From positions 236,240 through 300,239 of the IMG/VR virus record IMGVR_UViG_3300028840_002431: 64,000 nucleotides of DNA. One strand, written 5' to 3'. The notes beneath the pieces were generated by a model. The model saw only the letters and a program-made list of their open reading frames with translations. It did no database searches and was not told where the DNA came from. Below, one piece after another: positions 56,666-64,000 of the stretch. The stretch is from a virus. Made by a program: the position numbers and the translations under genes. Position 1 is the stretch's first letter. Every line of letters begins with the position of its first letter.

Positions 56666-57459
56666 GTCGTGTCCCGCCGTTCGGCAGACAGGCTACTGTC
56701 CGCTGTGTAACAGTAGGCGCATTTATAAAGACACGCTTCATTAATCGTGAAGGGGTCAGCCATTAGAACGCACCCGCAGTCTTCCAGGGAGACCGGTGCG
56801 CCTGGGAAATCCGACTCCGGTACACAATGACCCGTCTCGAACGGAACGCCCGGCTTCACGAGGCTCTGGTCGTCGGAACACAGAATCACCCGCACGTCCC
56901 GCTCCGCAGCCTTATCTGCCAGCATGTTCAGTATATCGGATTTCTCCGGGCCGGTCCTGGTTTCCGGCATCCGATCGTTTTCCTGGAGAAAGGACACGTA
57001 CACGCGATCCAGACCGCCGCTCAGGGCGGCATACATCAGAATCTCAGAGAAGCGACGTAGCAACTCCTCGTTCGGCAAGAGAGGGACCGGGCTGAATCGC
57101 CAGTAGACCTTTTTGAACGCCTTGGCCGCGTCCGCCAAAAGGAGGGCCGATTCCCGAAGACCGGGAGCGCCTTCTTCCGCTTCTTCCCACCCCGTGGCCG
57201 TCATGTGGACGCTCACATCATACTCCTCGAAAATATGCTTGGTTCTAACAAGCATCCGGGGATTTTTCGTCCAGAAGACGAGGCCCAGCGTGTCCTCAGG
57301 AGCCAGAGACCACGCTTGCGGGGCGATCGACTTGGGGTCAAAAGCCACCATTTGACCCGCTTTCAGACAGGCCCGGAACCAGTCCCATTTGCTGGCAACA
57401 ACGTCCGTCCACCGGGACAGACTGTAAGGAATTCCGTCGGCACGGCCACTTCTAACCAT
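56662..57459 (-). CDS. DUF1848 radical SAM-like protein
   Basis: 265 residues. The order is that of DUF1848: 'SRWTDVVASKWDWFRACLKA' (~14-33), 'LGLVFWTKNPRMLVR' (~59-73), then the C-terminal 'CGCVLMADPF' and 'EACLYKCAYCYTAD' (~235-252), whose CxxxCxxC is the cluster site, located at the end of the protein as in that family. The reaction is unknown. The start codon directly follows the promoter motif. Confidence 0.8.
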   Translation of the reverse strand: MVRSGRADGIPYSLSRWTDVVASKWDWFRACLKAGQMVAFDPKSIAPQAWSLAPEDTLGLVFWTKNPRMLVRTKHIFEEYDVSVHMTATGWEEAEEGAPGLRESALLLADAAKAFKKVYWRFSPVPLLPNEELLRRFSEILMYAALSGGLDRVYVSFLQENDRMPETRTGPEKSDILNMLADKAAERDVRVILCSDDQSLVKPGVPFETGHCVPESDFPGAPVSLEDCGCVLMADPFTINEACLYKCAYCYTADSSLSAERRDTT

Positions 57460-57478
57460 GCCTAATATTACACCGGTT
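57460..57478 (-). promoter_or_regulatory. GGTGTA-type promoter motif, best minus-strand copy
   Basis: Minus strand AAACCGGTGTAATATTAGGC ends at ATG 57459, matching the copy at 17546 in sequence and spacing. Confidence 0.65.
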
Positions 57479-57496
57479 TTCTAACTATTGCGAGCC

Positions 57497-59134
57497 TTAT
57501 TTCCGGGTCTTGGGTTTATAACCCCTCCGGGTCGGCTCGACCTTGAAGCCGAACTTCTTACCCACCTTGGCCAGGGCTGCAAGGGTCGCTCTCTCGGAAG
57601 TGTCAACATCGCCGCCTTCATCGAGCGGGAACTGCACGTCAACACGGGTCTCGCGCTTCCAACCCATCTTCTCCTGTTGATAGGTCAGCGGTCCGGAGTA
57701 CACGTTGTTCAAGACCTTGAGATTCACATCGTGGACGTTACCGTCGTCGGCAACCACGGGAATCGTTGTACGATTGATGACCCTGATGGTGTCGATGTTG
57801 AAAGGAACGGGCTTGCGGCCCTCAACAAACAGAACACTCATCCGGTCAGTCGCGTAGCTGAAGCCGCCGACCTTCTCCAAGAAGCGACCGACGACCGACC
57901 CGGCTGATTTGAACTTGTCCTTGTTCTTCTCGTTTTCTTCACGCCATTTCTTGGCGTCTTCGGGACTCATGTTCTTCGTTGGGTCGGCTGGCTTACCCTC
58001 TTCAAACCGGCCGATCATCCCCTCATCCGCCGTTTCAGCGGCGGCCTTCAAACCTTTTTCTCTCATACTCTCCTCACGACGAGCTACGAAACGGTCCCAG
58101 TCATGCAGACGGTTACTAACGGTCAACGCCATCTCGGGGAAGGTGGCCCGGCCGCCGCTCTTGTTAGAGTCGAAGTGTGTCCACCGTCCGCCGTCTGACA
58201 TGCGGACGAAATCCCGAAAACTCCAGGTCAGCTTCAAGGTATCGGTACCGCCGTATACCTTGTCCGTGATGGAGACCTCCTGTCTGAAATCGTAATCTGC
58301 CCAGTCGCTACGGCCTGAGCCATAGACCGGCGTCGGCTTCCCCAGCTTCACGTTGAACCCAAGATCCTCGAACTCGGGCAGACTGGCGCGTTCGAAACCC
58401 ACCAAACGCCTCACAAGACGCTTAGCCGCCTCGTTGATGATATCGTTGATCTCTTCGAGTTCTCTTTGGTACTGCGGGAGGATGTGCTCGTGGAAGCCCT
58501 CCTCTTCCGAACGCCTCTGATACTCTTCGTCTCTGGAGTCAGTTACCCAGTCCACCTTCGTTCGCTGGGACACCATGCGATCGATTAGCTTGCAGTCCTT
58601 TGTCTCAACGGACTTGAACTGCGGGGCAGCGGCGTCCTTCTTGAATTTATCTTTGTTCTTCTGGTGCTCCTCACGCCACTTTTTGGCGTCCTCAGGACTC
58701 ATATTCTTCGTAGGGTCAGCGGGTTTCCCTTCTTCGAAGCGAGAAACGACCTCTTCGCTCGACGTGTCGGTCATGCCGGACTCCTTCGCGTAGCGCTCCC
58801 AACTTCTGGAGTAGACTTCTTCGTCATCGACTTCCATCTCGAACTTACGCCAAGCGTCTTCGGCCTTCTTGCCTACCATGAAAGTCTTGGTTCGCGGCCA
58901 GTACAACACGAGATCGCCGCGTTTAAACGGTGTCCCGTCGTCTGCCTTACCTGGGTATCTGGCGTGTATCCAACGGGGGTCGCCTTTGACGTAGCGAGCG
59001 CTCTTGAATTTATCCCCGTGCTCCTCGTTCATCTCCCGCCACTTGGCGGCCTGTTCGGCGCTCATGTTCTGAGTCGGGTCAGCGGGCTTACCCTTCTCGA
59101 ACTTGGAGACTACGTTTTCCCTGGCATTAGGCAT
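57497..59134 (-). CDS. Repeat protein with GKPADPTxNMSPEDAKKW units
   Basis: 545 residues. Three copies of a ~40-residue unit occur near residues ~10-45, ~130-170 and ~385-425: 'VVSKFEKGKPADPTQNMSAE', 'VVSRFEEGKPADPTKNMSPE' and 'MIGRFEEGKPADPTKNMSPE', each followed by 'KKWRE' and a Lys/Asp helix. A fourth short 'VVGRFLEKVGGF' follows the last. Each begins with a segment like the RVAxRYL leader. Between them are two globular strand-rich regions. Possibly a virion or injected protein cut into pieces. Confidence 0.6.
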   Translation of the reverse strand: MPNARENVVSKFEKGKPADPTQNMSAEQAAKWREMNEEHGDKFKSARYVKGDPRWIHARYPGKADDGTPFKRGDLVLYWPRTKTFMVGKKAEDAWRKFEMEVDDEEVYSRSWERYAKESGMTDTSSEEVVSRFEEGKPADPTKNMSPEDAKKWREEHQKNKDKFKKDAAAPQFKSVETKDCKLIDRMVSQRTKVDWVTDSRDEEYQRRSEEEGFHEHILPQYQRELEEINDIINEAAKRLVRRLVGFERASLPEFEDLGFNVKLGKPTPVYGSGRSDWADYDFRQEVSITDKVYGGTDTLKLTWSFRDFVRMSDGGRWTHFDSNKSGGRATFPEMALTVSNRLHDWDRFVARREESMREKGLKAAAETADEGMIGRFEEGKPADPTKNMSPEDAKKWREENEKNKDKFKSAGSVVGRFLEKVGGFSYATDRMSVLFVEGRKPVPFNIDTIRVINRTTIPVVADDGNVHDVNLKVLNNVYSGPLTYQQEKMGWKRETRVDVQFPLDEGGDVDTSERATLAALAKVGKKFGFKVEPTRRGYKPKTRK

Positions 59135-59137
59135 CTG

Positions 59138-59827
59138 TCACCGCCACTGCGAGAAATGGGTTTCCCAGTTGATCTTGTTCTTCCGGAACCAGTCAGTGAG
59201 GTTCCCCCAAGATACGTTCTTCAAGGCAGTAGGGTCGGCCTTGAGAATCTTGTACAGCTTACGGGCCGACGCCGGGGCCGTGGACTCGTACATCGTGTAG
59301 TGCGGGTCGGCTTGCTGGAAATCAGACTTGGGGTCGTAGACCTTGAAGCTGGTCCACCTTGCGTGAAGAGTGAAATCCTTGCCCTTGGCTTCGATCGGGT
59401 CCGTGTCCTCAGGCTCGATCTTGAGAAAGTGCTCGGTGAACTCGTCCCATCTCGGCTCTTTCTTGATCCACTCGAAGTGCTCTTTTTTATCCGGCTCCTG
59501 CTTCTCGTAGGCTATGTCGGCGGCAGTCCTCAGGGCCTCAGTGAGCTTGTCCTTCACCCGGTCGTAGTTGTCGGACCGGCTTAGCTTGGCATCGTCCAGG
59601 ACGTTCTCCGGGATGAAAGAGGAGAAGCCGTGCCAACCCCTGTCCATGAAGGTGCTCGCGGTAGATACCCGAAGCTTCTTTTTACCCTTCTGGGGCATCT
59701 CTTCCAAACGCCATACGTTACGGTTCCACCGAAGGCGGCAATCGCGGCCTAGGAACTTGCCGTCCCAACTGCCATAACGACCGGTCCTGCTTTGGAATCG
59801 AGTCAAAATCTGTTGCGCGTCAATCAT
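59138..59827 (-). CDS. Unknown protein with leader-like start
   Basis: 229 residues from ATG 59827 (GTG at 59836 possible). It begins 'MIDAQQILTRFQSRTGRY', a weak RVAxRYL-type leader. The body has several Trp/Lys-rich strands and no known domain. Neighbour of two other leader-bearing proteins. Confidence 0.5.
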   Translation of the reverse strand: MIDAQQILTRFQSRTGRYGSWDGKFLGRDCRLRWNRNVWRLEEMPQKGKKKLRVSTASTFMDRGWHGFSSFIPENVLDDAKLSRSDNYDRVKDKLTEALRTAADIAYEKQEPDKKEHFEWIKKEPRWDEFTEHFLKIEPEDTDPIEAKGKDFTLHARWTSFKVYDPKSDFQQADPHYTMYESTAPASARKLYKILKADPTALKNVSWGNLTDWFRKNKINWETHFSQWR

Positions 59828-59832
59828 AAGCC

Positions 59833-60240
59833 TCACCCTAACACCACGGTCACGTCGTACTTTTCGAGGGGGTCCTCAAGAGTCCCCGCTCCCGCCGCCG
59901 TGATGGTACCGTGGATGATTTGTTCCCTGCCCCTCTCGTTGACGTAGGGGATCTCGATTCGCCACACCTTTGAGCTAGGCATCTTTGGCCGGGGTATCGT
60001 CCGCGACCACTCGTAGTCAGCCCGCTTTATTTCATACGGGATATCGTGATTCCTGAAAATCTTGAAGATCTCGTGAACGGGCTTCCAGTACGTGTCTCGG
60101 AAAATACCGTCCGGCGTGTTGCCGATCAGCTTGTAGAGGTACCGGACCGCTTTCTGCTTCCGCATGGAATCCAGCGGGTTAGCTTCTTCCAGGGCGGATT
60201 TGTAGCGAGCTACGACCCGATCAGAGGCATTCGCGTCCAT
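59833..60240 (-). CDS. Unknown protein with RVVARY leader
   Basis: 135 residues beginning 'MDANASDRVVARYKSALEEA'. The rest is an alpha/beta domain with 'IPYEIKRADYEWSRTIPRP'. No family recognised. Confidence 0.55.
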   Translation of the reverse strand: MDANASDRVVARYKSALEEANPLDSMRKQKAVRYLYKLIGNTPDGIFRDTYWKPVHEIFKIFRNHDIPYEIKRADYEWSRTIPRPKMPSSKVWRIEIPYVNERGREQIIHGTITAAGAGTLEDPLEKYDVTVVLG

Positions 60241-60263
60241 GCCTTACAGAAAACACAAATACT

Positions 60264-61529
60264 CTAAGCGTTTTCCGCAGCCGCTTTTCTGACTATCAGG
60301 GCAGATCCAGGATTGGCCACCGCCTCTGCGGTGATTCGGATAGCGGAAACGTCAGGGCTGTCCGGAGCGTCGAAAGAGTAAGGTTTGAGCACGTCCTCCA
60401 TGATGGTCCTGAGCGCCCTGGCTCCGGTCTCACGCTTCTGGGCCAATTTGGCGATATCCCTAAGCGCTTCTTCTTCGAATTGAAGGTCGATGCCGTCAAG
60501 GGAGAACATGGCCCTGAATTGCTTGCAGATGGCGTTCTTCGGCTCAATGAGAATGCGAATCAACTCGTCTTCTGTCAGTTCGTAGGTCGATGTTAGAATC
60601 GGGAACCGGCCGACGGTCTCCGGTATCAGACCGAACTCCAGGACATCCTCAACTGTGATGTTCTTGTAGATATCGGTCTTGTCCCGTTCTTGGGCGTGTT
60701 CCCTTCCGAACCCGATGCCCGTCGAAGCGTTGAGACGATTATCAACAAGCTCCTCGATTCCGGCGAACGACCCGGCCGCTATGAAAAGGATGTTGGTCGT
60801 GTCGATGACATCGACAGGGGAAACCCCGGAAACCGCTCTCGTCCCGTGCCCCCGTGGGACCGGAACCTGATGGCCTTCCACGAGCTTGAGCAACGCCTGT
60901 TGCACACCCTCACCGGTTACGTCTCGATACCCGGAGGGACTACGGCCCGATTTGCGGGCGAGCTTGTCGAACTCGTCCAGAAAGATGATACCCCACTCGC
61001 ACCGCTCGATGTTCTGTTGGGCGTCCGCAAACAAGCCTTGAAGGATGGATTCGGGGTCGTCTCCGACGTACCCAGCTTGGGTCAGTCTGTTACAATCGGC
61101 CACGTAGAAGGGGACATCTAACGCTCTTGCGATCGCTCTGGCGATCAGGGTCTTACCAGATCCGGACGGGCCGGGGAGTAATATGTTAGATTTCTCGATC
61201 TCGACCCTTTCACCTTCTAACACTACCCCGCCATTCTTACTCACTTCCCGACGGCGGAAATGCTTGTAGATGGCTATGGCCATATCCCGCTTGGCGGCCT
61301 CCTGTCCGATGACAATCTCGTCCAGTAAAGCCATGATTTCACGAGGCTTTTTCAGCGGTACGTTGGAAGTGGACTCGGCCTTTCGCTCGACTTCCGCGAT
61401 AGCCCTGGACGCCTCCTCGATGCAACCCTCGCAGATGTGCGGGCCGTCCGTAGCGCCCACGAGATGGTTGACCTCGTTTCGGGGACGGTCACAAAAATCA
61501 CACTTCTTCTTAGGGTCCTTATCGGCCAT
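60264..61529 (-). CDS. clpX: ClpX-type AAA+ unfoldase
   Basis: 421 residues. N-terminal zinc domain ('CDFCDRPRNEVNHLV' with 'CEGC'), Walker A 'GPSGSGKT' (~119-126), pore loop 'AGYVGDD' (~152-158), Walker B 'IIFLDEFDKL' (~179-188), a ClpP-contact-like 'GIGFGRE' (~268-274) and sensor 2 'ETGARALR' (~369-376). It unfolds tagged proteins and feeds ClpP; keeping IGF suggests it can dock a protease. No clpP in the window, so host ClpP is the likely partner. Confidence 0.9.
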   Translation of the reverse strand: MADKDPKKKCDFCDRPRNEVNHLVGATDGPHICEGCIEEASRAIAEVERKAESTSNVPLKKPREIMALLDEIVIGQEAAKRDMAIAIYKHFRRREVSKNGGVVLEGERVEIEKSNILLPGPSGSGKTLIARAIARALDVPFYVADCNRLTQAGYVGDDPESILQGLFADAQQNIERCEWGIIFLDEFDKLARKSGRSPSGYRDVTGEGVQQALLKLVEGHQVPVPRGHGTRAVSGVSPVDVIDTTNILFIAAGSFAGIEELVDNRLNASTGIGFGREHAQERDKTDIYKNITVEDVLEFGLIPETVGRFPILTSTYELTEDELIRILIEPKNAICKQFRAMFSLDGIDLQFEEEALRDIAKLAQKRETGARALRTIMEDVLKPYSFDAPDSPDVSAIRITAEAVANPGSALIVRKAAAENA

Positions 61530-61565
61530 GACCCTAATATATTACACCGGAAACTAGGGTGTCAA
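61530..61565 (-). promoter_or_regulatory. GGTGTA-type promoter with TTGACA -35 box
   Basis: Minus strand TTGACA (61560-61565), then TTTCCGGTGTAATATATTAGGGTC running into ATG 61529. TTGACA lies 15-18 bp before the AT-rich core, the best evidence that this motif is a sigma70-like promoter. Confidence 0.65.
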
Positions 61566-62123
61566 CCACAAACCCAAAGACTGCAAAAGAGCTTTAGCAG
61601 CCTTGTATAGCTTCTCGACCAAACTTACGAGCGGTCCCACATCGTTGGCTCTCTCCGCCATTTTTATAAAAGAACTGGAACCTACAAAACTTAGCTGTTC
61701 GACGACTTTTTCATCAAGCCCTACCCGACCCGTTCCGATTCTCTTTTGCATGACGGCGGTGTCTCTGTCGTTCAGATCGGTTTTGAACTCGTTGATTGCC
61801 TTCTTCCACTCTCCTTCACGTACGTTATCGTCGAAATCCCCAAACGTCACATCACGCAAGGTAAACCGGTCCCCAAACTGTCCCCGTTTCGCCTTGGCGA
61901 TTCTGTCCCACTTGTTCCTGATCTGTCGATCGGCGGACAACCAAATCAAATAGCCCCAACTGTTGTACGGTAGCAGGTGGGTGTCGATAAAAGTCGATGG
62001 GATGTGTAAGGATTCCAGATACCCCGGCCCCCAATAGCGATCGGGAGGAGGTCCCCGCCATTCTTCAACCCGCGCTTCTCTATGAAACCCCTCAACATAA
62101 CGTTTGACGACGTTGTGTTTCAT
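61554..62123 (-). CDS. Unknown protein with NVVKRY leader
   Basis: 189 residues from ATG 62123, which overlaps the upstream stop (ATGA); upstream codons are open to 62204 but antisense of no site. It begins 'MKHNVVKRYVEGFHREARVE', the shared leader, then Trp/Pro-rich turns and helices. No family recognised. Confidence 0.55.
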   Translation of the reverse strand: MKHNVVKRYVEGFHREARVEEWRGPPPDRYWGPGYLESLHIPSTFIDTHLLPYNSWGYLIWLSADRQIRNKWDRIAKAKRGQFGDRFTLRDVTFGDFDDNVREGEWKKAINEFKTDLNDRDTAVMQKRIGTGRVGLDEKVVEQLSFVGSSSFIKMAERANDVGPLVSLVEKLYKAAKALLQSLGLWLTP

Positions 62124-62905
62124 GACACTACTCCATAGACGATACAATCTTGGCCCCAGACGAGGCCCTCGCACTGCACTCGGCCGTCCGGATAAATGAT
62201 ACAAACCCCGCCGTCCCCGAAATCGTTGTTGGCCTCCACACCGTACCTGTTGGACACAACGAGCACGGTGTTATTCTCTTCCGCGAACTCCATCCAGGCC
62301 GTGGCCGGAAACGAACCCTTACCCCAATTCGTGGACAAGGCTACGATGTCGGCATCACCCCTCTCGTAGAAGGACTTCCACTCGTTGTCCTTCTTGTCCC
62401 GTACGTCCCGACACAACAACAGGCCGACCTTGTGCTCTTTGAAGAGTTCGGTTTCCCCTGGTTCTCTGATCTTGACGATGGGTGGATTGGCTCTTCCCGG
62501 CGTGCTCCACAGAAAGTCGTTTCCGAACCCGTTTATCTTACGGACAGACTCAAACCTACCGTCAGGGCACATGAGGACCTGAGTGTTATGAAGCTTGGCG
62601 GTCCCACAGTCTTTCTCGACTAGGCCCCAAACGATATATACCCCGCGTTTGTCCGCTATGGAGTAGAACACGTCCATACTGGAAAGCGGGTCAACTACGT
62701 TGGTCGGGTCAAAATCCGTGATGGTCTCTGACAGCGGCTCCGCCTCTGCGAAACTCATCATGGAATACCCGGTCGTAGCGAGTTCCGGCAACACAATGAG
62801 TTGTGCCCCGTTCTCGGCGGCCTGATGAACCAGCGGGATCAAGGCCCCGATATTACCTCTACGCTCTCCGAACCGTGGTCGGAATTGAACAGCGGCAACT
62901 TTCAC
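62120..62905 (-). CDS. Nitrilase/carbon-nitrogen hydrolase family protein
   Basis: 261 residues from GTG 62905 (GGAGG, 6 nt). The catalytic Glu lies in 'VLPELATTGY' (~38-47), Lys in 'RKINGFGNDF' (~124-133), Cys in 'VGLLLCRDVRD' (~164-174), the E-K-C triad of the superfamily. It hydrolyses amides or nitriles; a nicotinamide, deamido-NAD or glutamine amidase role is possible given the NAD genes, but the substrate is open. Confidence 0.85.
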   Translation of the reverse strand: MKVAAVQFRPRFGERRGNIGALIPLVHQAAENGAQLIVLPELATTGYSMMSFAEAEPLSETITDFDPTNVVDPLSSMDVFYSIADKRGVYIVWGLVEKDCGTAKLHNTQVLMCPDGRFESVRKINGFGNDFLWSTPGRANPPIVKIREPGETELFKEHKVGLLLCRDVRDKKDNEWKSFYERGDADIVALSTNWGKGSFPATAWMEFAEENNTVLVVSNRYGVEANNDFGDGGVCIIYPDGRVQCEGLVWGQDCIVYGVVS

Positions 62906-62915
62906 ACCCGGCCTC

Positions 62916-63665
62916 CTATTGGGCCTTTTTCATAGGTGGAAGTTCATCGTGGGTCTTATACTGGTAGATCCACCGCTTTAACTGGGTCCCGGAGAAGGTG
63001 TGGCCCATCCCCATTCGAGCGGGAGAGCACATGGCGGCTGTGGGGTAACGGCCTTTCTTGCCGCCATTGATGTTAACCCTGAAACCCTCAACATCTGGGA
63101 CAACGTACGAGCGTCCCAACCGTTTAATAATGGGGAACACGTCCTCTATATCGGCTCGGAACCGTACGAAATTCGTCACACCGATCGCCGGGGTATCTAA
63201 CACCTGTATTTTACGGAACAGGATCTTCAACGCATCAGCCGCCTCAGTTACGACGTACGCCACGTCTTTGTAGTTTTCACCTCTCAGACGTTCGACGGCG
63301 AAATAGGTGCCCATCGAAACCCTGGCTCTGGGCGCTAATGTTATACGCGACGATCTCTTCGGTTTTTGGTAAATAGGATCGGACGGAGAGACCTCTTCGG
63401 GCATCAGTGCGTTCCGGGGCAGCGGAAGTTCAGACAACGGCAACTCCTTTGGAGGAGGGAACTCAGGTACCGGGGTGGCGGGTATCTTTACTGGCGGTAC
63501 ATCGGTCAAAGGCGGCGGGTTGATAGCGTCTTTTCTAAACGTCTTTCTCAGCCGCCAGATTGTTTTTCTACTAACGCCAAACGATTTGGCGAGCTTGGTG
63601 TCGGAAGGCTCGTCCGGGAGTCTGGATAAAATCGCCTGTCGAACTTCGTCCGCTATTTTTGAAGT
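62916..63665 (-). CDS. Helix-turn-helix protein with Pro-rich linker
   Basis: 249 residues from GTG 63665 (AGGA, 7 nt), in preference to a TTG at 63698. An N-terminal HTH ('TKLAKSFGVSRKTIWRLRKT') is followed by a Pro/Leu/Glu linker (~55-105) and a strand-rich C-terminal domain. It probably binds DNA; the N-terminus resembles HTH domains of phage-type regulators or transposase helpers. Confidence 0.6.
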   Translation of the reverse strand, partial: TSKIADEVRQAILSRLPDEPSDTKLAKSFGVSRKTIWRLRKTFRKDAINPPPLTDVPPVKIPATPVPEFPPPKELPLSELPLPRNALMPEEVSPSDPIYQKPKRSSRITLAPRARVSMGTYFAVERLRGENYKDVAYVVTEAADALKILFRKIQVLDTPAIGVTNFVRFRADIEDVFPIIKRLGRSYVVPDVEGFRVNINGGKKGRYPTAAMCSPARMGMGHTFSGTQLKRWIYQYKTHDELPPMKKAQ

Positions 63666-63734
63666 CACTATGAGATCCTGTTTCCCACCTACAAACAATA
63701 ATAGACTATGGGAACGGATCTTAGTCCCGGCCCA

Positions 63735-63998
63735 CTACTCGTGCAATGAATTCTTCGGGGGATGGGGCAACGCTATCCACGACTCTCCGTCTTCTTCCGT
63801 TATTACGTGGGCATCTTCTCCGTCGAGTTTATTTACCTCGTCAACTCGAACACCGTCGGCCTTCAAGACCTCTACGAACCCATCAATGTCGTCCGTCAGC
63901 ACATTGAAGACGTTCATCCCCGGTTCGATAAAGATAACGGAAGGCTCTTCGTATTGAACCGAGACGGTCGAGAAGGCTTTAACAGAATAGTAATTCAC
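63735..63998 (-). CDS. Unknown protein, start near window edge
   Basis: 87 residues if the GTG at 63998 is the start, two bases from the window edge, so the gene may continue beyond. 'NVLTDDIDGFVEVLKADGVR' has a glyoxalase/VOC-like strand-helix pattern. Not assigned. Confidence 0.4.
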   Translation of the reverse strand: MNYYSVKAFSTVSVQYEEPSVIFIEPGMNVFNVLTDDIDGFVEVLKADGVRVDEVNKLDGEDAHVITEEDGESWIALPHPPKNSLHE

Positions 63999-64000
63999 GA

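Noticed and set aside
58664-59584. A 306-residue plus-strand frame opposite the repeat protein
   Set aside because: Leu/Val/Arg-rich reverse-frame product, spans two well supported minus-strand genes.

Overview
The window looks like accessory and metabolic territory of a large (probably jumbo) tailed bacteriophage, or a phage-like mobile genome, of moderate-to-high GC. The evidence is very dense packing (about 104 called genes in 64 kb), constant ATGA/TGATG/GTGA stop-start overlaps, frequent strand switches, many short unknown proteins, and phage-typical enzymes without ribosomal, core-metabolic or IS genes. I see no terminase, portal, capsid, tail or replicative polymerase gene, no tRNA or rRNA, no CRISPR array and no transposon. 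That it is a phage is therefore an inference from style and gene content; the host cannot be named.

Layout. 0-2.2 kb (+): a TPM/LemA membrane pair, a DUF5662 protein and an unknown. 2.1-9 kb (-): small unknowns, a Pol beta-type DNA polymerase, a patatin phospholipase and an AcrVA2-like protein. 9-18.4 kb: alternating short units with a metallophosphoesterase, a KH protein, an HNH protein, a CCA-adding enzyme and a NADAR protein. 18.4-25.3 kb (-): an NAD-centred operon (NrtR-like Nudix regulator, VWA protein, NMN adenylyltransferase-Nudix, NAMPT, adenylosuccinate synthetase, atypical kinase, small membrane protein). 27.9-33.4 kb (+): a radical SAM enzyme, an RtcB ligase and zinc-ribbon proteins. 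33.4-39.1 kb: mixed (J-domain protein, 2H RNA ligase-like protein, secreted hydrolase-like protein, H1-like basic protein, deoxyribosyltransferase-like protein). 39.2-49.1 kb (+): DUF932, a second radical SAM enzyme, HD hydrolase, methyltransferase-like protein, aldolase-like protein, nucleotidyltransferase, RNase HII and Dam. 49.2-64 kb (-): topoisomerase IB, DHH phosphoesterase, SLOG protein, second H1-like protein, DUF1848, a repeat protein, ClpX, a nitrilase-family amidase and a helix-turn-helix protein.

How the genes may work together. NAMPT plus NMN adenylyltransferase can rebuild NAD+ from nicotinamide, as in the known phage NAD+ reconstitution strategy; the regulator, a NADAR protein and possibly the nitrilase fit the same theme. 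CCA-adding enzyme, RtcB and a 2H ligase-like protein form an RNA-repair set. TopIB, Pol X, Dam, RNase HII and DHH act on DNA or nucleotides.

Three genome-wide signals are not explained by gene calls. (1) A recurrent CCGGTGTARTATTA-like element lies within about 3-13 nt of the first start codon of many transcription units, suggesting promoters that make leaderless or nearly leaderless mRNAs. (2) Unrelated proteins end in the same short tag, L[YFW]D[HY]L followed by a few acidic residues; one further copy appears in the +1 frame just after a stop codon. (3) Unrelated proteins begin with an RVAxRYL-like segment. These look like genome-specific targeting, processing or expression signals and are the most promising novelty here.
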